Assembly (NCBI GenBank): GCA_002946415.1
Contig: NJPS01000074.1
Coordinates: 62,001-126,000, forward strand
Reading direction: 5' to 3'
Origin: Rutstroemia sp. NJR-2017a BVV2
Lineage: Eukaryota > Ascomycota > Leotiomycetes > Helotiales > Rutstroemiaceae
Length of the DNA stretch: 64,000 bases
Each line of letters opens with the position of its first letter. Within the stretch, counting starts at the first letter, position 1. Below are positions 46,589 to 58,554 of the stretch, piece after piece. The position numbers and the translations under genes were made by a program. The notes under the pieces were generated by a model. The model made no database searches and was not told where the DNA came from. It saw only the letters and a list, made by a program, of their open reading frames with translations.

Positions 46589-47735
46589 TAGGAAATTCTA
46601 TAGAAAGGAATGTGTAAATGCTTCCGTATCACGTACGGATAGAGATAATTCGACATGTCTTAGGAGTCTATATAAGTGTGGAGGATAACTAGGCAGCGAG
46701 CCAGATCTTGATCATCTGATCTCAATACTTAGTAAGACGCAGTCAAGTTCACTGAAGGCTGAATTGGCAGGGAGTTGGAAAGTTATTACTAGCTCAGTAT
46801 GTTGGGATTCGATAATGACCACAGCGTATAAGTCAGGGTCCGCAAACTAGTCATCAACCTTTCCTAAATACTAGTTTTCTCCCTGGCCGCTCACTCTCTA
46901 ACTCTCTCCCAAATACATCTTGGTGAGGAATACCTTTGAGATGCAATTGAAGAATCAGCGACGAGAAACCTCCCAGAGTCCCAGTCAACCCCCATATCGG
47001 GTCCCGCCAACATGGACAGCTCCTTGACTTCTCGACTTCGTCTGACTTCGTCTCACAGCAAGAACCTTCTTTCCTTTCTCAGGCGCTGCCGTCTTTTCTT
47101 TTCCTTCAGATGTGCTTGGCCATAATCTGCATCAATCAGATTCAGTCTCCAGCATGCAATGCTACAGCTGCAGTCTGCAGGTAGACCTTGAGAAAGATGT
47201 TTCGAACCTTTGCGCCTGTGATTTGCAGTTTCCCGAAAACAAAATCGAACTCTCTTCGAAAAAAATGGGTCCGTGCAATCTCTTTCCCAACTGATCAGCT
47301 TCCTCCCTCAAATGCTGGAGTAAATCATTAGGATGTACACAGAGACGTGCGAAATAAACGAATATATCGATAATAGAAACGATCTGTGCTCGGAAGTGAG
47401 ACAACGGGGAGTTGATGTGTCGCAAGCTCGCAGGCTCTATGTTAGATGTCGTGGTTCTAGTCCCACATCACGAGAACAACTTTCATGGCAACGGAATCAT
47501 CTGAACTTAAATATCGCCGTCTCTCACGATGTCCTGTACTTCCTCTATGAACCCCAAGTCCCAAGCTCTACGAGACTACGACCTTCCAGGTCTGCTTCTG
47601 GAGACGAGAATATGGACTGTACATAGTCGTGAATTGCCGCGACAGCTCAGTAAGACACCCAAAGTCTCGACTCAACTTCACTGTCTGGTTGGAAGTTCTG
47701 TCCAACCATCAAGTCCGATCCTGGGGTTGCTAAAC
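46589..47735. other. Convergent 3' spacer
   Basis: 1.15 kb between the sugar transporter and the next minus-strand gene. The left part holds a palindrome-like TACGTGATACG...ATCACGTACGG near 46620-46640; otherwise nothing is recognisable. Confidence 0.4.
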
Positions 47736-48684
47736 CTAAATTTTCACAAACTCCCAAACAATCACCTCTCCCTCCCTCTCTCCAGTGTTGACGAAACCAC
47801 CCTCCTCCCCTTCCGCAATCTTTGCTAAATTTCCCCCTTTAAACCCAACTTTCCACAGTCTGTCCCAATGTGTCATCATCAGATAATATCCCCCCTCTGG
47901 TCTAAGCCTTGCAGTAAATCTCTCCCAACCATCATGATGCGTAACGGAGCAAATGATATTGCCGTGAATGTTGTGACCGAGATAACAACCCGATGCTGTG
48001 TTTTGGAAATAGAGCCAGCCTCTCCTTTCGATGCATTTCCACTATAGAGAAGGATTCAGTATAAAGAACCAGCAGAGGGAAATAGTGATTTGAGAGAGTT
48101 ATGGAATAATGTACTCACGCGGAAACTACCCTGACGATCGCCTGGTCGAGCTAGAATAACATTTCCAGAGTTTAGAGTAAGGAGCTTGCCAGATGACGAG
48201 GCGCGAATCAGAAAGGTGGAGTCGGGCCAGGGCACAGAGCTTGAGTTAGGGGTATCGCTACGATATTCATGAGCTTATATCAGGAGGCACAGAGTTGAGT
48301 GTTGTGTACACTGAGAAGTGAAAGGACGGATAAGACTTACAGAGCGTGCTTTAGACCGGACGTATAAGATAATTTAGCTGGAGAAGAAAGAGAAGGATAC
48401 AAGCACAAGACTACAGCCAGAGCAATCCATATCGCAATATTAACGTAGAGAAGGAGCGAGATTATACGAACCGCAGGGTTGGGAAGCAGGGGAAGGACAA
48501 GCGCGTCCAAGGGACGATGACCAGAATGAGAGTGATTGATATCGTTATCGTGATTGTCGTGATTGGTTGAGGAAGAGCTGGGGAAGATAGTGGACGGAGG
48601 GGTTAAGCATGTGGCGATGGTAGAGGTATCGGAGTCGGAGTCGGGAATTGAGTTGGTATCGCAGATATCTTGTTTGGTGACCAT
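47736..48684 (-). CDS. Single-pass membrane protein with beta-trefoil (fascin-like) domain
   Basis: Three exons, 48684-48341, 48257-48119 and 48041-47736, with GT-AG introns give 262 residues. The N-terminal 65 residues are Ser/Thr/Asp-rich with a His/Asn repeat (NHDNHDNDINHSHSGH). A 23-residue membrane span follows (IISLLLYVNIAIWIALAVVL). The outer part has repeats of the beta-trefoil type: FLIRASSSGKLLTLNSGNVI, WLYFQNTASGCYLGHN, RPEGGYYLMM, and ends VIVWEFVKI. Such fungal proteins are mostly called hypothetical; the trefoil may bind glycans or protein. It is divergent from the methyltransferase, 1.45 kb away. The start is the only Met before the low-complexity part. Confidence 0.82.
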
Positions 48685-50137
48685 GATGTTGATGGGTGAG
48701 TTGTTTGTGTTGTGGAAAGTTATTTATGTCGCGGCAATCAAGAAGAAAGTCCCTTTTTATGATCCAGACCCTTGATTGAGAGACGTTCAGCTTACTTATT
48801 TGAAGATTTATGATAGGTAAAGCTTTTTCTTAAAAATGTTGGTCAATGTTGGTTCTATATATAGGTTGACGAAAAGGCTACAGTGTTTTATGTAAGCCTG
48901 TATTCAGAACCAATCACTTTGTACTCTACTGTTTTTCAACGTTTATATGATGTTACATGGTATTTTTGATTGGTTCAACGGTTTGAGCCATTTAGATGTA
49001 ATTATATGATAAGAGAAAGTAAACTACAACGATTCCCTTCAACATTCCTAGGTGAATTAAAAATCATGGTCTCAAGCACTTCAGCAGTGGGGACACTTCA
49101 TCTCACCCCTCCTTCTCTCCGTCTTCAGGATGAGCCTGAGTCTCCAGCAGACAGAACTGACGCCGACCGTCACGGAAAACGTCGACAATACTAGGCTGGG
49201 CAGAAATCATCCGTAGCTATGGATATCCGGCAGCGTCTTTCATGATGATGGATCATGATTTCATGCAATTACAGCTCTCGTGGCTACAAAACCTGTAGTG
49301 GCTGTTCTAGTATTGGTGGTCTAAGTGGCTATGGTGGTTGAAACAATTACATGTCCATGGAAGAAGAAGATACAAATGTCCTGATGTCATTGGTTGTCTT
49401 GCCAAAACTTTGGAGATTGATGAGGATGAATATCAAGCTTGCACAAGCTGTCGTAAACCAGGCTTGGAGATTGAGGGCTCAGCTCCAATCTTTCCATCCT
49501 CGGGGTCCCGCCAGGGAGCCCAGATCTGGTCAAGATTCTGGTCCAAAAGAAGTCAAGTCGGAAGCCCAGAAAGCAAGTACGTATCAACGCGACATTCTTT
49601 ATACGCCATTTGGGCAAGGGCCGAAATCCGAATGGTAGGGCTGACTTTCCCTCACCCCTGGCAGAGACAGTTGGCCCTCGTAGAGAGCGGCCTCCCGTTT
49701 AGGCTTTCAGCCCAAGGATATTCCTAGATTCAAGGAAGTGCTTCTAGTCGGTTATCCTGCCCGCGAGAGAGTTCCATCAGCTCTAACCCTTCTGACTCTG
49801 CGAAAGGCAAAGAAAACTAGATGAATCTAATGACGGAGCGAATGGAGGTGCGATTGACAGGAGAGAGTAGATGTTTCCAACTTCTGCTAACAGACTACTG
49901 TTCAATCTGTTCAATCTCCACATAATTCCTTCCCCGTGCAAGTTCATACCCGCGGCCTGTAGCTCGATCTTCTCATGAATTTTTGTTCTCTGGAGTGACG
50001 TTTCCATGCCACGGCGCGCCTAGAGTGGGGGAATCGGTGGCGCTTATCATGCTCTTATCGTCACCGCCTCATCTTCCTCTACGTCCAACGACCTCCATGA
50101 CCTAGGATACCATTACCAACCTTAAGAGGTCGAAAAT
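48685..50137. other. Divergent promoter region
   Basis: 1.45 kb between two gene starts. An open piece at 49338-49727 lacks any recognisable feature. A short A/G-T tract near 49260-49345 repeats GTGGCTGTTCTAGTATTGGT-like words. Confidence 0.4.
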
Positions 50138-51688
50138 ATGTCTGATCCAGAACGCGAACAGCATTCTCCCATCGGGAAAACCACGGTTGTCCCCCCACCC
50201 AGCATTTCTTACCACCCCGACATAGAGGTCGACTCGAACTACATCGTATGGAGTTCTCCCCCAGCAGCTCTATGGTGAACAAACTAACAATTTTCGCAGG
50301 CATCAGATGATTCAGATGCTGATTCAGCTGTAGGCTCCATGCCGTGAGTAGATTGCTCTCCTCGAGTTTAAGATCGAGGTGGGCAAGATATTGACGCTAG
50401 ATGCGTTAGGAGTTCGACAGTTTCTCTTCGTGAAAGCATTTATGACTACGTGGAAGGTAATGAATTCATTGAACTCTCTCGTAGGGTGAAACTGCTAATC
50501 AACTTACAGAAAATGGTCGCACTTACCATGCGTTCAATGCCGGAAGTCAGTTTACCCCGCCATGTTACCGCCCTATTACTGTATCTGGACTGAAAGCTTC
50601 AAGAATACATCGGACCGAATGATGAAATCGAACAAGCACGATTAGGTATGAGGTCTTGTCGCCAGCCACAGGTACACGAGACTGACGGATTCTTCAGACC
50701 TCCAACATCATCTCTTCCTTATTACCTTGGACAACAAGCTACACCTCGCACCAATCAAAGATCCGCAAAATGTTCTTGACATCGCGACCGGCACAGGGAT
50801 ATGGGCGATGGAGTTCGGTATGTATGATATTTTCTATCCTTCACCGTGTTAACTTCTATCTACGAATATTGCCCTAAACTAATGTTCTCTAGCACAACAA
50901 TATCCAAAATCCACCGTCCTGGGCACAGATTTAAGTCCTATCCAGCCTATATAGCAAGTCGTCTCACTTAATGACCCTTATATCACCTTTCCCACTCTCC
51001 ACTTCCCAACGTTCCAATCCCCCAATCCCTATCCTATCCCACCGCCTTACTTGCCCCATCACCAGCACTAACATCTACCAGCGTCCCCTCAAACTGCACG
51101 TTCGTCATTGAAGACGCCGAAGAACCCTGGACCTATCCCTCTCAATTCGACTACATCCACGGCCGAGCCCTGGTATCATGTTTCCGGGACCCACCCTCCG
51201 TAATCCAGTCCATCTACAACAGCCTCCTCCCCGGCGGCTACTTCGAACTCCAAGACCCCATCATGCCGCTCCGCTCCGTCGACTCCTCACTAACGGGAAC
51301 CTCTCTCGACGAATTCCAAAAGCAATGCATGGCCGCTGCCGAAAAGCTCGGCCGACCGTGGACGAACGGCAAGAACTACGGGCGCTGGCTACGCGAAGCT
51401 GGGTTTGAAGACGTGGTTGAGAAGAGCTATTACTGGGCGACGAATCAGTGGGTTAGGGGGGAGAAGCAGAAGGTGCAGGCGATGTGGTTGCAGGAGAATT
51501 TGAGGGAGGGGTTGCCGGCTTGGGGGTTGAGTACGCTGAGTAGAGGGTTTGGGTGGAGTAAGGAGAGGATTGAGGGGTTGATTGAGGAGGCGAGGAAGGA
51601 TTTGAAGGATCCGAAGGTTCATGCTTATGCGGAGTGTTATGTTGTTTATGGGAGGAAGCCATTGGCGAAGAAGGATGAAAGTGTGTAG
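50138..51688 (+). CDS. LaeA-like SAM-dependent methyltransferase
   Basis: Eight exons join in frame: 50138-50245, 50300-50343, 50410-50456, 50510-50545, 50604-50645, 50698-50817, 50893-50953 and 51082-51688, giving 354 residues, normal for this family. The N-terminus is Ser/Asp/Pro-rich. GRTYHAF with NDEIEQARLDLQHHL leads to motif I, VLDIATGTGIWAMEFAQQYP. Motif II is VLGTDLSPIQP; FDYIHGRALVSCF and the PGGYFELQD block follow. LaeA/TAM-type proteins are nuclear or cytosolic regulators of secondary metabolism and development, but there are many paralogues in ascomycetes, and most have no known substrate, so no symbol is given. The seventh intron (50954-51081, 128 nt) starts GCAAGT and ends CAG; it is needed to obtain IYVPSNC. 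Intact. Confidence 0.92.
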
Positions 51689-54600
51689 TTGGTGGAGTGT
51701 GCTGGTGCAAATAGTATGTAGTGTTGATAAACAATGGATGTGAATGTCATCAATCAGGTTTCGATAGCACGTGTCTAGGAAAGCTGCCTCGACTTCCTGT
51801 TTCAGCTCAGCCAATTGCACTAATTGATATTGCATACTTAACTTCCAGTCCGGTCTGGTTCATGATCCTTCCCTCAACTTGGGTCTTCCCTTCGCAGTGC
51901 CGTCTGTCTCACACTTATCCAAAGCGATGCCTAGGAAGTATGCATGCGCGATGCAGCTCATGCTATTCTAGCATATAGACACAGGATGGCAGGCGAGCGA
52001 TGAAGACCATCCTACATGTTAACAGAGAGAAACGACCTACCTGTAGATGTTGCGTAGCACTCCTGATCTGATTCGCATCCGAATGTGCAAAATACTACTG
52101 CATGGGCATAGATGTTGATACAGACTGGATGTGTGGGCTCTCCAGCTTACGGGTCTGGATGACTTCTACAACCTAGGAGGGAATAACTTCCAGTGGACAG
52201 TATTTCTTCGTCTCCTGGGTAATTTTCCTGTTTCGTACGGAGCACCGCTGAAATTGCCAGCGGTCGATATCCCACCAGAACATTGTTCTCAAAAATACAA
52301 GAGCAGATCCAGCCCAAAACTTTCCCTAGCCGGTGCGAACTTTCTTCAAGCATACCCTGCACGGCGACGTTCTCCCCTCTGTCTCCTTACTTTGAGTTTC
52401 AATCATCAATCCCGAACAAACCTCTCATCCGCGTTAGCAAGAAAAGGAAAAGAAGGTACCGTGAAGGTTGTTTCACTATCCGTTTGTTACCGGGATGATG
52501 CTTTTCTTCTTCCTACTAGGATAACAGATTCATGCAGTTGAAGGCGCGGGTCTCATTTTTTGGGATATTGAGGGGACAGTGTATATGCGAGTGATAGGTG
52601 CGACCCCACGGGGAGAATTCATTTATGGAACGAAGTAGGAATGAAGATATAATAGATGGAAGGAAAGAGGTATGGCAATGGAGAAGAGAATCACGTGTTC
52701 TCATGTCCACCCGGGGTTCTCATTCATAGCCATGCCATAAGCCCCCCAGGAGCAGCATGAAAACCCATGAATTTAGTGAACAGCGATGTTTATCTCAGGC
52801 AAGCAGAACTATGATCCGCGCCTGGACATAATAGAAGCTTTCCTATCATCCAAACATACCGAAAAATCCGACCGAGCAAAGGATTAGGCTATGCCACACT
52901 TTAAGCATATATCAAGAACGTTAACTACGAACCTGCAGCCCTGTGATTCGTTTGGATGCTTTATCTGTGCGCAATGTAGGATTAGGTTTGTTCGCCTTGT
53001 AAGTTTATTTAGTATGGCACTGCAGTACTGATGAAATAAGACGAGCGACTGAGTTCGAAACAGAGGGGTTTTCCACGGTCAGTCAGTGGTCGGTGGATGT
53101 GGAATGGTGGTCGGAAGCAGGCATAGACTTATAGAGATCGGCTACTTACATGGTGAGAGGTTCGGAGTCGTGCAGTGAATGCTCCCGTTCCACTCTATCA
53201 ACTTCTGACGGTGTTACTGTGCTACTTCGGGTGTTGTACCACAATGCTTGTTACTGGTCCATAGTGTAACCAGCGGTACAGGGAAGGGCTTGATGCTATT
53301 TGAGTACCGTATCTGGTATTCGTTTGGTCTGAGACAGATTGCGTATGAGGGTAAGTGGCTTTGTCTTCTTATTTTTATTTTTGCCTGGGGATATCCGTGG
53401 GAGCGACAGGTATTCGGCGTGGGAGGCTCCCGGCAATGGATTGGTGAGGAGGCTGTGATGGATTTGTGAGGGGACGACATGATATTCGTGCAAAGAGAAT
53501 GGAGAGCGGCCTTCTTTCTTCAGAACGAGCTGCGGGTTTCTGTAACGGGATCCTCTTACCGTTTGATTAGGGATTGAGATCAGCCGATCGACACAGGAAA
53601 TAACTTTTGTACTTCCCGATGTCGTGGATCGTCAATGTGGCTTGCTGCTTCTGCTTGCGTCATGTTACAAACTCACAAGTAGGGAGCGGGAAGGGGAAGG
53701 GGAAGGGGAAGTCAGGAAAACAAGGGAATATTTGTAGCAAGTTTCAGTGAGTGTGTTTCTGCACTTTCGAATAAGAGATGCGCATTCACTCGCGGAGTAG
53801 ATCAATCCAAAGTGTACGGCGAGCAGCTGGGAGTTGAGCAGAGGAGAGATCTACTGTCGATGAGCGCACCGTATGTATACGCGGATGGATAGCTTCAGAG
53901 GGTCAAAATACGTTGTTTTAAAAAGGAGACGTAAGCCTCCGATTGGGGCTGCTCTGTGATTGGCCAATAATGCACGGTCTAGTGCACCAAGGCAAAACAC
54001 TGCCGGATCCCAATCATACAAGTACTCTGCGTTGCATTGCATTGCAGGAGATGAGTGGAAGCCGAACCCCACAACGCCTTGTTTCTTGGCACGATCCATA
54101 AGATTACGCCTCTAGGAGAACTAGGACGTGTGCCATGCGGTCCTATGTTTCAATGTTTCGCATTTTGAGAGTTTGAGATTTTGAGATTTCGACATTTCGG
54201 AGCCGATGCTTTGTGCGGACGAACGGGGAGACTTGGGTACCGACGGGATGAAGGAGAAGTACAGTACAGCCATTTCCTATGCCGGGAGATGTTTTCTTTC
54301 CAGGCAATGTCCCTGCTTTCTCCAACAATTGTCGTCGTCTTCAAGTTCCCAAGTTCCCAAGCTCCCAAGTTCCCCCCGTTTCCCCTTATCAACCCTGGCT
54401 ACCAAAGTTTCACCGTTTCACAGTTTCCCAGGGATAGGATGGCACAAGCTTTTCGAAGGCCACTTTAGAACGATTGATCGAAGAAACCGACGATCCTATC
54501 GATTTTGGTGTTTGCACGTCTCCACTATGAGCGCAGCTCCCTCTTTTCTTCTCCATCCACCATAGCACTTTGGGCTCGGAGACTCGGTAGTTGGACGACA

Positions 54601-55866
54601 CGCGGCGATACTGCGTGGGCAGATAAATGGGGATAAACGGACGAACTTATAGCAACCTCCTGAGTCGTCAATGACGGTGGACCAATACAACCAAGTCTCC
54701 TTGGCCACATAATATATTAATCATCACCAAGTACTAGTGGATAGAATAGACGTCGAAGACTCAAACTTCAAGGAGAGACAAGCGAGGAAGCGTCCTCTTC
54801 CATACAGTGCAGCTAATTAATTATATATTGAACCTATCAAATTCAAGCCGCTCTTCCACCCTGTGTCCCTGTGTCCCTGTGTCCCTACAGAAACTTCATC
54901 ATCGTCCGAAGATCCCCTTACCATGGAACGTACTCGGGCCTATCTCTGACCAAAGATCCAAGACCACAGATCCAAATCCAAAGATACCCTCCAAACCCAA
55001 TTGGAGCTCCATTGACTCTTATCCTTCTTTTCCAACCTTCAATATCAGTAACAGTAGCGTCCACATCTTTCTCGAACGATCCCGCCGATAAGATAGAACT
55101 TAGAACGATACACCCATGGAACCATGGAACCATTAAGCCATTAAGCCATTAAGCCATTGAATCATTCACGCACACCGATCACCGACCACTTCGATTTCCT
55201 ATTTCCTCCGCTGTAGCTCCGCCTTTCCTCCTCATCCTCCGCCTCCTCCACGAAAAGTTCCACCATTCTTTTCTCCATTCTCTTCTATCCAACGTCTTTC
55301 CTTTCCTTTACTCTACCATTCTCTTCTATCCAACGTCTTTTCTTTCCTTTACTCTACCATTCTGTCCGGTTTACGGATTGTCTTGACTGACACAAACTTC
55401 ATTGCCCCACGCTCCACGCTCCACGCTCCTTACTCTTTTCACCATTGCGTACCCATCCGTCGTACATATGGTTGCGCCTTCATTTTCGTACACACGATAA
55501 CTTTAGTTGACCCTGTGTCATACCTTCCTTTTTGCCCTTTCTGATTCTCGTACCATGCATTGTCGGTTTCTTTTACTTTGCGTCTCCCAGTTAAACATTT
55601 CACCCAGCAAGATCTGCCAACGAGAAGTTCAACCCGTCTGTGGATATTCTACCATTCTAACATGAGCTTTGGATGCCGGCATTTCATGGCGCAATCTTAA
55701 CATATTCTCTTGACGAACGAGAGACAGCGACACATTCATAAAACATACGCAATCAAACGGAAGACCTCGACCAACTTGCATAAACTTCCTTCCTTTCTCC
55801 TTCGGGTCCTCTGCACTCGTACCTGTATCCAATTCCCCAAGGCTGTCTTGCTTCGACTTTTGGAGC
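51689..55866. other. 4.2-kb gene-free region upstream of the GT90 gene
   Basis: No open frame here has family features or splice-joined continuity. Notable contents are a GGAAGG run (53695-53712), repeated AGTTCCCAAG words (54346-54373), AAGCCATT x3 (55134-55157), a 41-bp duplication and long pyrimidine tracts (55190-55360). It may hold a long 5' leader or a non-coding RNA; the sequence alone cannot tell. Confidence 0.5.
55276..55357 (+). repeat. 41-bp direct duplication in a pyrimidine tract
   Basis: CATTCTCTTCTATCCAACGT plus 21 more bases occurs twice in tandem with one difference (C/T). It lies about 510 bp upstream of the GT90 start codon. Confidence 0.9.
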
Positions 55867-57818
55867 ATGCAGATATCTTCCCCACTCACCATGGCCTATC
55901 CAGGACCTCCAAGAAGGCCTGGGGGGTTTCTTCGATATATACTTGCGGCTGCAATCGTAGTCTTACTTATCTTTTATTTCAGAGGTTCCTCAGAGGCATC
56001 AGCATATAAATACACAACTTCACCGGTACCGAATACCATAACTACCAAATACCCGGTCGAACATTCCCCTACTTACGAGATCCCCATCTCAAAACCCAAA
56101 TCTGAAGAACACCCAATCGATACCTTGATCGCGAATGCGGAAAAGACCTTTGAGGACTTGTTGAAGAAGGAAAGTCATGATATCAATGCCGCCGCCGCAG
56201 AATACCGCAAACGAAGAGGAAGACATCCACCACCTGGATTCGATGCATGGTTTAAGTACGCTCAAAAACACAATGCGGTCATGGTGGAGGATTTCTTCGA
56301 CCAAATCTACCACGACCTAGGTCCATACTGGGGAGTTGATCCCAGTCATATGCGAACGCAAGCTCGAGACGGTGGAATGGTTATCAGTATTCGGAATGGG
56401 AATGCGACAGCAGACAGCGATTGGTTCTGGACTCAGCTGTGGTTACAGCTCATCGGCACAATTCAGTATGCGCTGCCAGATATGGATATTCCCCTCAATG
56501 CCATGGATGAGCCGAGAATGGTCGTGCAATGGGAGACGATAAATTCATTGATAGAGGAGGAAAAAGCTACGAGGAAGCTCGCCGATACGAATGATGTTGT
56601 GCAGGAATACGCCCATTTACCACCACCTCGACATGCTAGCGATAAAGACAAACCGCCGGAGAGACAATGGGAGGAAGAAGGTATGTTCGAGAGGAGCTTT
56701 CAAAAATCCGGCTGACAGGTTTAGGTCCATACTGGAAAATCGCTGCACGTGGTTGTCATCCTGAAAGTCTGGGTCGCAGAGCAGAGGTCATGACGGATTT
56801 CTCAAAAACTCCTACCATTTCCATGGCCCATAGTAAAGCGCATACCTTTCGCGGATACGTTTCGAATTATTCCCTATCAGCAGATTTCTGCCATCAACCG
56901 GATCTTCAGTCCCTCCATGGAATGATGATTCAACCGCTTTCAATTTCTTCGACCAATGAATTATACCCTCTTTTCGGCGGCTCCAAACTTTCAACGAATA
57001 ACGAAATCTTACTCCCGGCACCTATGTATTGGGCGAAAGAGGAGCGGTTTTCAGGCGGTGATAATCACGGAGTACCATGGCATGAAAAGTTGAACAAGGC
57101 TATTTGGAGAGGTGTTGCGACAGGAGGTAGAAATAAAGAGAATAATTGGAAGGGGTTCCAAAGACATCGCTTCATCGCGATGACCAATCACACACAAGTC
57201 TCACGCGCCGAATCCTGGGAGGAAATCCCCAAGAACTTCGCCCTCCCCACCTCGATTTACAACATTGCAGCGCAACAAGAAAATCGTCTAGGAGAATGGA
57301 TCGAAGAATGGTCGGACACTGGATTTATCGATCTCATGTGCTATCCTGCACGTGACGATGGCACATGTCCCTACACCTCCCCACACTTCTCCCTCAAGGA
57401 AGGCGAGAAGATGTCCAAACAATTCAACAGTAAATACATCCCCGACATCGACGGCAACTCCTTCAGTGGCCGATACCGCGGCTTCCTGCTCTCCTCGTCG
57501 CTGCCCATCAAAGCAACCATCTTCCGCGAGTGGCACGACTCGCGCCTCGTGGCGTGGAAACACTTTGTGCCGATGGATAATCGGTATATGGATTTCTACG
57601 GCATCATGCAGTATTTTGTGGGGTATGAGGGCGAGAATTATAGAGTCGAGGGGCATGATGAGGCGGCGGAGAGGATCGCGAAAGCGGGCCAGGACTGGGC
57701 GAATAAGGTGCTGAGGAGGGAGGATATGCAGATTTATGTTATGAGGTTGTTGTTGGAGTATGCGAGGGTGTCGAATGATGAGAGAGATAGGTTGGGGTTT
57801 GTGAGGGATTTGGTGTAG
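55867..57818 (+). CDS. GT90 / CAP10-domain glycosyltransferase (CAP64-like), type II membrane protein
   Basis: Two exons: 55867-56680 and 56725-57818 (635 residues), or exon two from 56719 (637 residues). The intron starts GTATGT at 56681; both AGs keep frame (GPYW or GLGPYW), and the 44-nt version leaves more room behind the CTGAC branch site. A cytoplasmic PGPPRRPGG start precedes one signal anchor (FLRYILAAAIVVLLIFYF). The luminal part has the CAP10 pattern: FDAWFKYAQKHN, KAIWRGVATGG, RHRFIAMTNH, KYIPDIDGNSFSGRYRGFLL and REWHDSRLVAWKHFVPMDN. Related proteins add xylose or similar sugars to capsule or cell-wall glycans in the Golgi. The second Met at 55891 is an equally good start. Confidence 0.93.
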
Positions 57819-58554
57819 GGGGGGGGAGTGGTTGGGAGGAAGAAAGAAGAAAGTGAAAAATAGAATAAGAAAGTAGAACGTAGCTAGTATTGAAAGAAAC
57901 TAGAGGGGGAATAGGGGTTGAGTAAGTACTTTGGGAGGATAGCGGGCGGGGTGTTCTGAAGGGCTACTTCACTACACTACCCAGCCAAACAGCCAGGACA
58001 TACCTCTAAAAAGAACTACAAACAGTAGTCACAATAGCAATTGCAGTTGCAATCACACAAAAATGTATATATGGATATCAATCAATTCTTCTTGTTTCGA
58101 TAAATCTCATATTGCGTCATGTCATGTCCTCTCATTTCCCTATCCCCCATTCTCTTTCCGTTCCCCGTACGCAGATAACATGGAACGCCTCGTCTTCTCC
58201 CTGGCTCCTGGCTCCTTGCCTTTATCCTTCCACCCCCTCTGCGTGTCTAATGATACATACATGTATGGTGCTGCGGTACCTTACGTTGCGTTATGTTGCG
58301 TTACTTTGCGTTGGTATATTCATTCATTCATTCATTTACCCATCGACCTATGCATCCCTCCATCCGTCCGTCCATCCCATCCATCCATCCATCTGTCCAA
58401 ACCAACTCCACAAACTGAATCAAATCGCTCAACTCCCCAAACTCCACTTTAAATCTCAATTCTGCCCTGCCCGTTCTTTCCCTACTCCGTATGCTTTCCG
58501 TAATCTATCTTCCTATTCCCCATAAACCCATCTTCGCATAACCCCACCCAACCC
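57819..58554. other. Convergent 3' spacer with simple repeats
   Basis: 740 bases between facing gene ends. ATTC and CATC/CCGT tetranucleotide runs lie at about 58318-58395, and GTTGCGTTA words repeat at 58283-58312. Confidence 0.6.
58318..58395. repeat. Tetranucleotide microsatellites (ATTC)n and (CATC)n
   Basis: Short runs of CATT/CATC units interrupted by unique bases; likely to vary in length. Confidence 0.75.

Noticed and set aside
51721..52710. Several overlapping open frames of 60-136 codons downstream of the methyltransferase
   Set aside because: No signal, domain, splice continuity or compositional bias supports coding; they occur on both strands equally.
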